Assembly (NCBI RefSeq): GCF_023656515.1
Contig: NZ_JAMOFV010000006.1
Coordinates: 16,549-80,548 of the forward strand
Source of the DNA: Clostridium swellfunianum
Lineage (GTDB): Bacteria; Bacillota; Clostridia; Clostridiales; Clostridiaceae
Length of the DNA stretch: 64,000 nt
Reading direction: 5' to 3'
The notes under the pieces were generated by a model. The model saw nothing but the letters and a program-made list of their open reading frames with translations. It had not been told where the DNA came from and searched no databases. This document shows positions 26,408-34,959 of this stretch, in pieces; within the stretch, counting starts at the first letter, position 1, and every line of letters starts with the position of its first letter. The position numbers were made by a program, and so were the translations under genes.

Positions 26408-26911
26408 TTATAGGATTTTTGCAAAATACCTGTGTATATAAGAAATAAATAAGGTAACTGCATAATCAAATACTATGAATACAAATTGAAGCATTACTAC
26501 GGCTGCATAAATAGGTATATTGACTCTAAGAAGTCCTACAAAAAATACCTTATATAAAATATATAATAATCCTGTCATAGAGTTAAAAAATACAAGTTTT
26601 AGTAAAATTTCTAAAGGTACTTTTCTAAGTTTTTCTATATAATACTTAGCAAAACCATAAAGACCAAAAAACAAAACATATGCAGCGACGCTTCCTTTAA
26701 AACCAATAAGCAGTACACTTAAAAGGCTAGTAGACAAATAAATAAAGAATGCATTTTTAACAGTTGTAGTAATTATTGATAAGGGTATAATACAGGAAGC
26801 TATACCTAGGATATATATTTTGCTTGTTGGTGAAATTGTGCTGAGATATATAAAAAGTACTCCCAAGGCTGTAAATAATCCGCCTCTAGCAATATTTATG
26901 GTTTTATTCAT
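26408..26911 (-). CDS. Small integral membrane protein
   Basis: 167 residues with about five hydrophobic helices. The opening TINIARGGLFTALGVLFIYLS resembles the first helix of ECF-type S components and related small membrane proteins. I cannot assign a substrate. RBS GGGAGTGTGAG. It follows the DnaJ gene by 27 nt, so it is the last gene of the CYTH-DUF5685-DnaJ operon. Confidence 0.65.
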   Translation of the reverse strand: MNKTINIARGGLFTALGVLFIYLSTISPTSKIYILGIASCIIPLSIITTTVKNAFFIYLSTSLLSVLLIGFKGSVAAYVLFFGLYGFAKYYIEKLRKVPLEILLKLVFFNSMTGLLYILYKVFFVGLLRVNIPIYAAVVMLQFVFIVFDYAVTLFISYIHRYFAKIL

Positions 26912-26938
26912 AGCTCACACTCCCAACACTAAAATATT

Positions 26939-27553
26939 TTAGCAACAGCTTATGATATCTCCTCCAAAGCATTCACAACAGGTATCAGCACACCAAAGTG
27001 TAGTACATACATCACAAAAATCACTGTCACTTCTGTGTGTATTTCTACCATAGTATGTTTGTCTGTAGCCAGCATTTCTGTTTTGAAGATTATTAAGCGT
27101 TTGCTTGTATTCAAAATTATTTGGATCAAGAGTGCAGGCATTTACAATATAATTATAGGCATTGTCATACCAGCCTTTTTTTAGATTTATAAGTCCCATA
27201 AGGTAGTTCCATTCCGCATCTCTAACAGTCATTCTGTTAAGCTTTTCCTCAGCTGCTCTAAGGTTTCCAGTCTCAATATCTCGTCTTATTTCGCTATAAT
27301 TTCCATAGCCTGAATTATTACTGTCGTAATTCTTATAACTGTTTTCCTTATATTTTGGAGTACTACTAGTGTTATTCATAAGATAATCATAGGCTTCATT
27401 TGCTTCTCTAAGCTTTTCTTCAGCCAGGTCTCTTAACGGATTATTTCCATATTGATCAGGGTGGTACTTTTTAACTATCTCTTTATAAGCCTTTTTTATT
27501 TCTTCTTGAGATGCGCCTTCTCTAATTTCTAGTACTTCGTATGGATTCTTCAT
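26939..27553 (-). CDS. DnaJ-domain protein
   Basis: A 204-residue J-domain co-chaperone. Residues 1-62 are a J domain with the HPD motif (KKYHPDQYGNNP), which stimulates Hsp70 ATPase. Residues 65-90 are a Ser/Asn/Tyr-rich linker. Residues 90-165 are TPR-like (DAEWNYLMGLINLKKGWYDNAYNYI). The tail is cysteine-rich (CDVCTTLWCADTCCECFGGDIISCC), resembling a metal-binding clasp. The start overlaps the DUF5685 stop by one base (TAATG), so they are translationally coupled and probably act together. Confidence 0.88.
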   Translation of the reverse strand: MKNPYEVLEIREGASQEEIKKAYKEIVKKYHPDQYGNNPLRDLAEEKLREANEAYDYLMNNTSSTPKYKENSYKNYDSNNSGYGNYSEIRRDIETGNLRAAEEKLNRMTVRDAEWNYLMGLINLKKGWYDNAYNYIVNACTLDPNNFEYKQTLNNLQNRNAGYRQTYYGRNTHRSDSDFCDVCTTLWCADTCCECFGGDIISCC

Positions 27554-28428
27554 TATTTTCCTCCTTTATTTATATCCAAACATAAAACTTTGTCCATTTT
27601 TTCCATAAGCCCATATTGCAGTATGTTAACTAACAAATCAAAATTTTTTTTAATAGGAAGCTTAGTTAAATATTCCATACAGCTTTGGGCACAACTTGTT
27701 AGTGTAAAATCAACACGGGATTTAATGCTTTCAACAAGCTCTATATAAGACTTGTTATCTTTATTATGTATAGAATTCAAGGCATTAAACTTGTTTGCCT
27801 CAATATCTTTTTTTAAATCATCAAAAGCATCAATTATATAAATCCATTTTCCAAGGTTATATCCAAGCCAATAAAGCTTATCTGTATGGTTAGTTTCTCC
27901 ATAATAAGCTGAAAGTATAAAACCAGTCAAATCAGCAAAAGGATGGCTTATTTCATCCAAGCTTTTGTCAAAAGGATTATTTTCTATATTGCTTAGCTCT
28001 TTCAGAGAGCAACCTATGCGCTCTGAATGCTTTTTATATTCCTCAGGAGATTTCTTCAGATAAATGTTTAAAACCGATGAATAAATTTTGCTCAACATCG
28101 AATTATCATCATTTACATTATCTAAGAGCTTGTGATAGGTAAGCAAGACATTACAAAAAGCTGAATATTCTAACGGAGAGCTTTCTACAAGAATAAGCCT
28201 TTTTTCCATAGGGTGAAAGCTGCAAAACTGCCTTTTTACCTTGATAGTATCATCGTTTAAAGAATCAAGTAAAATTGCTAAAAAAGCCATATCATAATTA
28301 AGCGCAAGTCTTGGAAGGTTGCCAAAGTTTTTCTTTATTGTTCGGCATAGACCGCAATAGTAGGCTTTAAATTTTTCAAAGTCTTTTATTTTTAATTCCA
28401 TTTTACAAGGAGTAACATAACCGAACAT
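27553..28428 (-). CDS. DUF5685 family protein
   Basis: 291 residues, alpha-helical, with the N-terminal family signature MFGYVTPCKMELKIKDFEKFKAYYCGLC and later C-x-FHP and C-residues (QFCSFHPMEKR). These cysteines may bind a metal or an Fe-S cluster. Its function is unknown. It overlaps both neighbours by one base (TAATG on each side), so CYTH-DUF5685-DnaJ is a tightly coupled unit. Confidence 0.8.
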   Translation of the reverse strand: MFGYVTPCKMELKIKDFEKFKAYYCGLCRTIKKNFGNLPRLALNYDMAFLAILLDSLNDDTIKVKRQFCSFHPMEKRLILVESSPLEYSAFCNVLLTYHKLLDNVNDDNSMLSKIYSSVLNIYLKKSPEEYKKHSERIGCSLKELSNIENNPFDKSLDEISHPFADLTGFILSAYYGETNHTDKLYWLGYNLGKWIYIIDAFDDLKKDIEANKFNALNSIHNKDNKSYIELVESIKSRVDFTLTSCAQSCMEYLTKLPIKKNFDLLVNILQYGLMEKMDKVLCLDINKGGK

Positions 28429-28973
28429 TATAAGCCTTTAACTCCCTTATCAGCTAAAATTTCAAATATGGTTTTAGAAGTTGTATCCTCCATTTTATAT
28501 CCTAAAAGACTTACTACTTCTTGAAGTTCATTCTCATAAGCTGTTTCGATTTCTATGTAAGGGAAGGGACAAAAGCTTTTATCATTAATATCTATTTCAA
28601 CAAGAGTATTTTTATACTTATAGCTTTCTCTATATTTATTTATAGTCTGTACTAAGCTAAGCCCTAGTGATTTAAATATATTTTCGCCTTCCTCAAAGCT
28701 CTCTATTGCTGTTTCGTATTCTTCCATAACCTTATATTTTTCTTGACTTATCATTTTCTTTGTAGTCATATAATGAACTGTTTTATTGTTTAACATATCC
28801 TCAATAGTTCTAATTCTAGCATATCCTTTGTTGTTTAAAAGTCGTTTGTCTTCAAAGTCATATATTCTGTTTATTTGATTTTCTATCTTAACTTTTTTGG
28901 AGTTAAAACTTATCAATTTATTTCGAATAGCTTCTACATCTATATTTAGTATCCTGGTTTCAAGTTCTTGCAT
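28428..28973 (-). CDS. CYTH-domain protein (adenylate cyclase class IV/triphosphatase-like)
   Basis: 181 residues covering one CYTH domain. The family binds triphosphorylated substrates in a tunnel lined by charged strands. Here the N-terminal signature is E3-x-E5-x-R7 (ELETR) rather than ExExK. Other strand motifs are YARIRTIED, TTKKMISQEKYKVMEEYET, and the C-terminal EIDINDK and IEIET. Likely a tripolyphosphatase, thiamine-triphosphatase or CyaB-like enzyme; the substrate cannot be told. First gene of the operon; RBS AGGAGGC. Confidence 0.82.
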   Translation of the reverse strand: MQELETRILNIDVEAIRNKLISFNSKKVKIENQINRIYDFEDKRLLNNKGYARIRTIEDMLNNKTVHYMTTKKMISQEKYKVMEEYETAIESFEEGENIFKSLGLSLVQTINKYRESYKYKNTLVEIDINDKSFCPFPYIEIETAYENELQEVVSLLGYKMEDTTSKTIFEILADKGVKGL

Positions 28974-29156
28974 TTATATGCCTCCTGTATTTAAGTGAAG
29001 CTTGTAATAATTTTTGTATCGGCAAGAGTAAGTGTATAATTAATAAAGAAAATTATACCATATGCATTACCGGTTTATAAGTACATTTTTAAAATTTAAC
29101 AATCTGATAGTTACAATTAGAAGGTATATATATTTTATTTGAAAGATAATCTTCCA

Positions 29157-29747
29157 TTATTTATCTAGTTTTTTGCAATCTGAGGTAAGTCCAGGAAGTA
29201 TATCTTCAAGAAAATACTTTGCACTTATAAGATTGACCAACTTAAGCTGGCTTAGTATTGTATTATATTTATCTTCGAAAGGGACACAGTTCTCAAGGTT
29301 CAATTCATTTATACATTCTATTAAGGCATCTATATAATCAGCAGCACGTAGAATCTGGCCTTCTAAGGTTTCATCTTTGCCGTCAAACATTAAATTTTTG
29401 TAAATAGATCTATATGGTTCTTCCATATAGGACAGCAGATGTTCTTCAGCAACTTCTTCTTCTATTATATCTACCATCTTTTTCATTTCAGTTTTTCTGT
29501 GTTTAACAAAGCTTAGAATATCCCCTGTAAGAGCTTCAACTACGTCGTGGTTTATAAGCTTTTTAAAGAGACGCTCCCAGTTAACTTTATTTCCATGCTC
29601 TTCTTCGATAATAGCAAGCATTTGTCCTATTTGAGCAACTAAAAAGGAGTGCTCGCTTACTGTAGCTCTTTGGTGCATAAACTCTGGAGCCCATCTTCCC
29701 ATATTGTTAAGCTTTCTCACTGTTTTTAAATATTTATCTAAACTCAA
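29157..29747 (-). CDS. HD-domain 5'-nucleotidase (YfbR-like)
   Basis: A 196-residue metal-dependent phosphohydrolase related to the YfbR 5'-deoxynucleotidase group. The HD metal ligands are visible: H in SEHSFLVAQIG (about 34), H-D in INHDVVEALTGD (about 67), and the later D in RAADYIDALIE (about 137). The start is TTG with AAAGGAGG 8 nt upstream. A lone gene, preceded by about 180 nt holding no clear signal. It probably acts in nucleotide pool sanitation. Confidence 0.83.
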   Translation of the reverse strand: MSLDKYLKTVRKLNNMGRWAPEFMHQRATVSEHSFLVAQIGQMLAIIEEEHGNKVNWERLFKKLINHDVVEALTGDILSFVKHRKTEMKKMVDIIEEEVAEEHLLSYMEEPYRSIYKNLMFDGKDETLEGQILRAADYIDALIECINELNLENCVPFEDKYNTILSQLKLVNLISAKYFLEDILPGLTSDCKKLDK

Positions 29748-29906
29748 GTTATAGCCTCCTTTTGCATGTAGAGCTTTTGTGAAAGTTAACTAATTATACC
29801 ATATTTATTATGTGTAGAGTCGAGAAAATAATTTATTGGGGAAAATATATTTTTTTATTTAGAGTTTGTATGCTATAATAACTTTAAAGAATTTCATACG
29901 AAAATT

Positions 29907-29997
29907 TAAGGAATTAATAATACTTTACAATCAAAAAAGGAATACAAAGGGCGTAAGAATAAAATATTCTTACGTACAAAAAAGGAATACAAAGGGG
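29907..29997 (+). repeat. Tandem 46-nt hairpin/Shine-Dalgarno module, locus A
   Basis: Two head-to-tail copies with a 45-nt offset (about 29907-29951 and 29952-29997) precede the DUF6106 gene. The second copy is a 9-10 bp hairpin (CGTAAGAAT...ATTCTTACG), then GTAC and a purine-rich SD tract ending GGGG. The SD tract (AAAAAAGGAATACAAAGGG) is identical in both copies, while the first copy's hairpin is degenerate. The same 46-nt design occurs at 32275-32366. Confidence 0.7.
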
Positions 29998-30005
29998 AAA
30001 GAATA

Positions 30006-30497
30006 ATGGATAATTTTTATGAGCAGCTAATAACTACCTATAAAACATCAGCATATAAAATTGTCAATGCAGGTTTTTACGTGTTTGGATTTTTAGCCTT
30101 GATAACTTTAGGTGCATTGCCTATAGCAATAGTTTGCGCTATTCTGGCGGGAGCAGCTTTCTTTGGAAAGAAAAAACTTTACGTTGAATATGAGTATGTT
30201 TTTACAAATGGTGAGATTGATGTGGATAAAATTGTTGAAATGAAAAAAAGAAGCAGAGCGGTTGCTTTTAATATTAAGAATGTGGAAGTAATTGCATTAG
30301 AGGATAGCGACAGCATAAAAAGTTATTCAAATAAACCTTCAAAGGTATTAAATTTATATCCAAAGACTAATGACAAAAAGGTATATTCTGCTATGGTAAC
30401 AGGAGGCAACGAAAGGCTGCAGGTTAACTTTGTTCCAGATGAAGAATTTTTAAATTTATGTTATAAGTATAATCCTAGAGCAGTTAAGAAGTACTAA
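30006..30497 (+). CDS. DUF6106-like membrane-associated protein
   Basis: 163 residues. An N-terminal helical hairpin (about 22-53) makes two close membrane passes (GFYVFGFLALITLGALPIAIV...), then a cytosolic beta-rich domain (YEYVFTNGEIDVDKIVEMKKR, VEVIALEDSDSI). The family is found in clostridia and has no known function. The start ATG has GGGG of the second leader module as its SD. A 12-bp stem follows the stop, with no T run, before the amylase gene. Confidence 0.72.
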   Translation: MDNFYEQLITTYKTSAYKIVNAGFYVFGFLALITLGALPIAIVCAILAGAAFFGKKKLYVEYEYVFTNGEIDVDKIVEMKKRSRAVAFNIKNVEVIALEDSDSIKSYSNKPSKVLNLYPKTNDKKVYSAMVTGGNERLQVNFVPDEEFLNLCYKYNPRAVKKY

Positions 30498-30520
30498 TCT
30501 GATTTATTTCAGATTAGTAC
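30491..30520 (+). other. Intercistronic hairpin
   Basis: 12-bp perfect stem GTACTAATCTGA / TCAGATTAGTAC with a 6-nt loop that includes the DUF6106 stop codon. The next bases are TCTCTAAAAT, too few T for a strong terminator. It may protect or attenuate the message between DUF6106 and amylase. Confidence 0.55.
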
Positions 30521-30550
30521 TCTCTAAAATATTAAGATGGAGGAATTACA

Positions 30551-32083
30551 ATGAAGAAAAGGTTTTTATCGTTATCACTTGTTGTTGTACTCATAAGTAC
30601 ATTATTTTTTGGCTGCAAAAGACAAACGATTGCGCAAGGTGACTTAAATCAAAAACAAGTCTATAATGGGCGAGTTTTCTATGAAATATTTGTAAGAGCT
30701 TTTAATGATAGCAATGGAGATGGAAAAGGTGACTTAAAAGGCGTTACTCAAAAACTTGATTATTTAAGCAAAGATTTAGGGGTTAGCGGGATTTGGCTTA
30801 TGCCTATAAATGTATCACCAAGCTATCACGGATATGATGTTACAGATTACTATAACGTAAATTCAGATTATGGAACAATAGAGGATTTAAAGAACCTTTT
30901 AAATGAGGCTCACAAAAGAAACATAAAGGTAGTTATGGATTTAGTTATGAATCATACCAGCAAGGAGCATCCATGGTTTAAAGAAGCAGCTTCAGATAAG
31001 AACAACAAGCATAGAAATTACTATGTATGGGCTGATAAAAATACTGATGTTACAGAAGGTTCAGCTATAAGTCCTCAACCATGGGTACCTAGTGGACAAG
31101 AACATTACTATGCACTTTTTTGGGAAGGTATGCCTGACTTAAACTTTGATAACAAAGAAGTTAGAGATGAAATGAAAAAGGTAGCTAAATTTTACTTAGA
31201 CTTAGGAATAGATGGCTTCAGATTAGATGCCGCTATGCACATATATAACGAAACAGATAAAAATATTCAATGGTGGAAGGAATTTAGTAATTTTGTAAAG
31301 AGTGAGAACAAAGACGTAGTATTAGTTGGTGAGGTATGGGATAAGACTCCTACAATAGCTCAGTACATGAATACTTTGGATTCTGCTTTTAACTTTCCGG
31401 CAGGAGAGGCTATTGTTAATATGGTTTCATCAGGAAGCGTTGGAAATGCAGATTTCACTATTGTTAACTCCTTTGAACAGTATGCGAAGCAGAATTTAAA
31501 TTTTATAGACAGTCCATTTTTAACAAACCATGATCAAAACAGAGTAATGAGTATATTAAACGATGTGGAAAAGGCAAAAAAAGCTGCTTCTATACTATTA
31601 ACGCTTCCAGGAACTCCATATATATATTATGGTGAAGAAACTGGTATGACTGGTGTAAAGCCGGATGAGAGAATCAGAGAACCTTTTATATGGGATGCGA
31701 AAGACACTTCTGAAAACACCTCCTGGATTGATTCCACTAACGAGTCTGAAAAAGTTGCTGTAAGCGTACAATTAAAGGATAAAAACTCTCTTATAAATCA
31801 TTATAAAAATGTTATTGCAATCAGAAACAATAATGATGTTATTAAGTATGGAAATTTTGAACTTGTAGAAACAAACAGCAGTAATGTTTTTGCGTTTAAG
31901 AGAACTTTGGATAACAAGAGCGTATATGTTTATGTTAATTTAGGAAGCGAATCTTTAAAGGAAAAGATAGATATAAACAAGGCCAAAGTTTTATTTTCAA
32001 ATAAAATCACAAGTAAAAATCTAAATTTTAAAGGTGAAGTAGAATTAAAAGGTGATGACACACTTATATTAGAAGCAAAATAA
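30551..32083 (+). CDS. GH13 alpha-amylase-type lipoprotein
   Basis: A 510-residue secreted, membrane-anchored glycoside hydrolase acting on alpha-1,4-glucans. The signal peptide ends in lipobox LFFGC (Cys22). The (beta/alpha)8 barrel has all GH13 conserved regions: DLVMNHTS (region I), GFRLDAAMH with nucleophile Asp near 225, VGEVWD with acid/base Glu near 262, and FLTNHDQNR with the transition-state Asp near 328. C-terminal beta domain from about 430. Likely degrades starch or maltodextrin at the cell surface. RBS ATGGAGGA. Confidence 0.93.
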   Translation: MKKRFLSLSLVVVLISTLFFGCKRQTIAQGDLNQKQVYNGRVFYEIFVRAFNDSNGDGKGDLKGVTQKLDYLSKDLGVSGIWLMPINVSPSYHGYDVTDYYNVNSDYGTIEDLKNLLNEAHKRNIKVVMDLVMNHTSKEHPWFKEAASDKNNKHRNYYVWADKNTDVTEGSAISPQPWVPSGQEHYYALFWEGMPDLNFDNKEVRDEMKKVAKFYLDLGIDGFRLDAAMHIYNETDKNIQWWKEFSNFVKSENKDVVLVGEVWDKTPTIAQYMNTLDSAFNFPAGEAIVNMVSSGSVGNADFTIVNSFEQYAKQNLNFIDSPFLTNHDQNRVMSILNDVEKAKKAASILLTLPGTPYIYYGEETGMTGVKPDERIREPFIWDAKDTSENTSWIDSTNESEKVAVSVQLKDKNSLINHYKNVIAIRNNNDVIKYGNFELVETNSSNVFAFKRTLDNKSVYVYVNLGSESLKEKIDINKAKVLFSNKITSKNLNFKGEVELKGDDTLILEAK

Positions 32084-32180
32084 CAGATACTGTTTTAAAA
32101 ACAAAGAAATAATTAAAATGGTACAGGTGAAAAGTAAATTGAAATTCTAGGGGAATCGATTATAAAATTTGGTAATATAT

Positions 32181-32220
32181 AAAAAACATGGGGTATTAAC
32201 TAATGCTCCATGTTTTTTAT
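32181..32220 (+). terminator. Amylase terminator
   Basis: 11-bp perfect stem AAAAAACATGG / CCATGTTTTTT with a 16-nt loop and a T6 run; about 100 nt after the stop. Confidence 0.82.
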
Positions 32221-32274
32221 TGACATATTGTCTTTTTATCATTAAATTAATATATGAATTAATTTGGCAGCAGG

Positions 32275-32366
32275 TGTAAGAATTAATAATCATTACGTAC
32301 TTTCAGAGAAACACAGGAGGCGTGATGATTAATAATCATTACGTACTTTCAGAGAAACACAGGAGG
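32275..32366 (+). repeat. Tandem 46-nt hairpin/Shine-Dalgarno module, locus B
   Basis: Two 46-nt copies (32275-32320 and 32321-32366) precede the nucleoid-associated protein gene. They are identical over the last 39 nt (ATTAATAATCATTACGTAC..., ending CACAGGAGG). In the second copy the 5' part forms CGTGATGATT / AATCATTACG, a 10-bp hairpin with one G-T pair; the first copy has two mismatches. Layout and several bases match the modules at 29907-29997. Confidence 0.75.
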
Positions 32367-32373
32367 GTTTAAA

Positions 32374-33408
32374 GTGGAATATATTAAAGAGATTCATATA
32401 AATGAAGCTATAATACATATATTAGATAATAGTTCAGAAGAACCGGTTATTAATGAACAGTATCTGGAACTAAATGAAGATACCTACAAATTTTTGCTTA
32501 GACATGTGGATAGGTGTTTGAAGGATGAGGAGCTTAAATATGCTGTTTTTAATCAGGAAAGAAACATAGTAAAGGATTTATCGCAGGAATATCTAGGAGG
32601 ACAAAATAGTCTTTTAGAGATTTCTAAAGAACTAGCTAGACAAATGTTTATCCTTATGAAATCAAGAGGAAATATAGCTTCAGGAGATTTGCTTATTGTT
32701 TCCATTGCAACAGAATATGGACCAATGCTAGGGATTATGAAGATGGATTATATAAAGAACTATACTCATGCTATAGAGTTTGTTGATAACAAGATAGGAA
32801 TAAATATTGTTCCTCAGTTTACAGGACTTCCAGCAAGCAGCCAAAAGATTCAAAAATGTGCATTTATTAAGCCGCTTCAAGAAGGACAGGATTTTAATCT
32901 TTTAGTTATAGATAAGAGTAATAATAAAGAAAAAGATGAGTATGGTTCAAATTATTTTATTTCCAATTATTTGGGCTGTACTATAATAAATAATAAAAGA
33001 GATATAACAAAAGCATTTTATAATGCTGCTGAAACATGGACCAGAAACAAGCTTAATGAAGATGCTTCAACTCAAGAAATTGTAAGGAGCACAATTCAAA
33101 AGAAACTTAAACAGGAAGATAGTATAGATGTAAAAGCTCTTTCTGAAGACCTTTTTAAAGATCAGTATGAAGCACAGCAGGATTTTGTGCAATTTGTTTC
33201 AGCTTCAGGCATAGATGAAACTATAGCTATAGATAAAGAATGGGTGGCTAAGAAGCTAAAAAGAGTTAGACTTAAAATAGACAGTGACATAGATCTGTAT
33301 ATTAATGAAGAAACCTATGATGATCCCAATCGTCTTGAATTTCAACGAAATGGTGACGGATCGATAAATATAATAATAAAGCATATTATAAACTATATAC
33401 AAAAATAA
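32374..33408 (+). CDS. Nucleoid-associated protein (NdpA/YejK family)
   Basis: 344 residues, matching the full length of the NdpA (DUF nucleoid-associated) family, which binds the nucleoid in proteobacteria and occurs in clostridia with unknown function. Family segments: IKEIHINEAIIHILDN at the start, GDLLIVSIATEYGPMLGIMKMDY, IVPQFTGLPASSQKIQKCAFI near 160, and NYLGCTIINNKRDITKAFYNAAETW. The start is GTG with AGGAGG 7 nt upstream, provided by the second leader module. Confidence 0.85.
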   Translation: MEYIKEIHINEAIIHILDNSSEEPVINEQYLELNEDTYKFLLRHVDRCLKDEELKYAVFNQERNIVKDLSQEYLGGQNSLLEISKELARQMFILMKSRGNIASGDLLIVSIATEYGPMLGIMKMDYIKNYTHAIEFVDNKIGINIVPQFTGLPASSQKIQKCAFIKPLQEGQDFNLLVIDKSNNKEKDEYGSNYFISNYLGCTIINNKRDITKAFYNAAETWTRNKLNEDASTQEIVRSTIQKKLKQEDSIDVKALSEDLFKDQYEAQQDFVQFVSASGIDETIAIDKEWVAKKLKRVRLKIDSDIDLYINEETYDDPNRLEFQRNGDGSINIIIKHIINYIQK

Positions 33409-33440
33409 AAGAGATAGGTGAGTTTTTCGCCTATCTCTTG
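33409..33440. terminator. Bidirectional terminator
   Basis: 12-bp stem AAGAGATAGGTG / CGCCTATCTCTT (one G-T pair), shared by the nucleoid-protein gene and the convergent fba. Confidence 0.85.
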
Positions 33441-33444
33441 TTTA

Positions 33445-34368
33445 TTATAGAGAGTTATTTGAACCAAGCACTGCTGTGATTTTTTCTTCAACTAATGCCT
33501 GAAGTGCGCTTCTTGCTGCACCCATATACTTTCTTGGGTCGATTTCCTTTGGGTTTTCAGCAAAGAACTTTCTTAAGGTTGCTGTCATAGCAAGTCTTAG
33601 GTCTGTATCCATGTTAATCTTGCAAACAGCCATTGATGAAGCTTTTCTTAGCATTTCTGTTGGAACGCCTTTAGCTCCTGCTATGCTTCCACCAAACTCA
33701 TTGCACATTTCAACATATCTAGGATCAACTGCTGATGCACCATGAAGAACTATTGGGAAACCAGGCAATCTCTTTTGGATGTCTTCTAGTATATCAAATC
33801 TTAATTTTGCTTCTCCTGTGAACTTAAAAGCACCATGGCTTGTTCCGATAGCTATAGCTAAGGAATCAATACCAGTTCTCTTTACAAAGTCTTCAGCTTG
33901 AGCTGGATTAGTATATACGCTCTTTTCAACTGATACTTCATCTTCTACTCCAGCCAATTGACCAAGCTCTGCTTCAACAACAACTCCTCTTGAATGAGCA
34001 TAATCAACAACCTCTTTAGTTAATCTTACATTTTCTTCGTAGTCATAGTGAGAACCATCGAACATTACTGAAGTGAATCCAGCATCGATAGCTTCTGTAC
34101 AAGCAGCTAGACTTGCACCGTGATCTAAGTGAAGAGCGATATCAATTCCTGTTTCTTCAACAGCAGCATCAACCATATGTTTTAAATATTTAGCTCCAGC
34201 ATATTTCATAGCACTTGAAGAAACCTGAAGTATAACAGGTGATTTTTGAGCCTTTGCACCATTAACAACACCTTGAATGATTTCCATGTCATTGATGTTA
34301 AATGCTCCTATTGCATAGCCACCCTCGTAAGCTTTCTTAAACATTTCCTTAGTAGTAACTAAAGCCAT
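33445..34368 (-). CDS. fba: Class II fructose-1,6-bisphosphate aldolase
   Basis: Glycolytic enzyme that cleaves fructose-1,6-bisphosphate to DHAP and glyceraldehyde-3-phosphate. 307 residues, the normal size. Zinc and catalytic segments: ALHLDHGAS (Asp and His), VEAELGQLAGVED, IAIGTSHGAFKF, VLHGASAVD, and the phosphate-binding KINMDTDLR. ATG 34368 follows AAAGGTGG by 8 nt; a GTG four codons earlier overlaps that RBS. Single gene, convergent with the nucleoid-protein gene. Confidence 0.96.
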   Translation of the reverse strand: MALVTTKEMFKKAYEGGYAIGAFNINDMEIIQGVVNGAKAQKSPVILQVSSSAMKYAGAKYLKHMVDAAVEETGIDIALHLDHGASLAACTEAIDAGFTSVMFDGSHYDYEENVRLTKEVVDYAHSRGVVVEAELGQLAGVEDEVSVEKSVYTNPAQAEDFVKRTGIDSLAIAIGTSHGAFKFTGEAKLRFDILEDIQKRLPGFPIVLHGASAVDPRYVEMCNEFGGSIAGAKGVPTEMLRKASSMAVCKINMDTDLRLAMTATLRKFFAENPKEIDPRKYMGAARSALQALVEEKITAVLGSNNSL

Positions 34369-34572
34369 TAAAAATTCCACCTTTCATCATATATTAGGGA
34401 CTTATATTGTCCCAGTGGGTCTTAAACTATCTATCTCTATTATAATCTAATAAAGATAGATTTTCCATAGTTTAATTATAAAATATATTGGCTAATCTTA
34501 ACAATAGATTTTATCAAAAATCTATTGTGACGCACATTGCTTAATTAGCATATACTATTTATATATTATTTG

Positions 34573-34959
34573 TCAAAAAATATTTTGCAGGTTTATCTTT
34601 TCTAATTTCGATATATGGCTTAGAAGAAACTTTAAAGCGTGAACACTTGCTAGGGCCTCATCCTTAGTTTTCTCCTTAACATATTGAGGAAGTTTCCAAA
34701 GCTCCATTTCAACATTATCTATTTCCTGATGGTTTACAAAGATTTTTATGATTTTTGAATGATATTCCCACCTATGGGTGTATTCCATTGCTGATTTATA
34801 AGCCTTATCCCACTGGTCATCAGAAATAAACTGCTCAAGTTCATCGTTTACCCTCTGAAGAGTAGAAGATACATTGTTGAGATAGCTTAAAGAGAATAAC
34901 ATTGCTATTATCATGACTAAAAAGATAACAACAGCTATCACTACGTTTCTCATTATCAA
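34573..34959 (-). CDS. DUF4363-like membrane-anchored protein
   Basis: 128 residues: an N-terminal membrane helix (about 5-25) and an extracytoplasmic helical domain (VSSTLQRVNDELEQFISDDQWDKAYKSAMEYTHRWE...) typical of DUF4363. It overlaps the upstream DUF421 gene by 4 nt. TTG at 34959 is favoured because GGAGG stands 6 nt upstream; an ATG two codons later is the alternative. The pair DUF421-DUF4363 is common in spore formers; its function is unknown. Confidence 0.75.
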   Translation of the reverse strand: MIMRNVVIAVVIFLVMIIAMLFSLSYLNNVSSTLQRVNDELEQFISDDQWDKAYKSAMEYTHRWEYHSKIIKIFVNHQEIDNVEMELWKLPQYVKEKTKDEALASVHALKFLLSHISKLEKINLQNIF

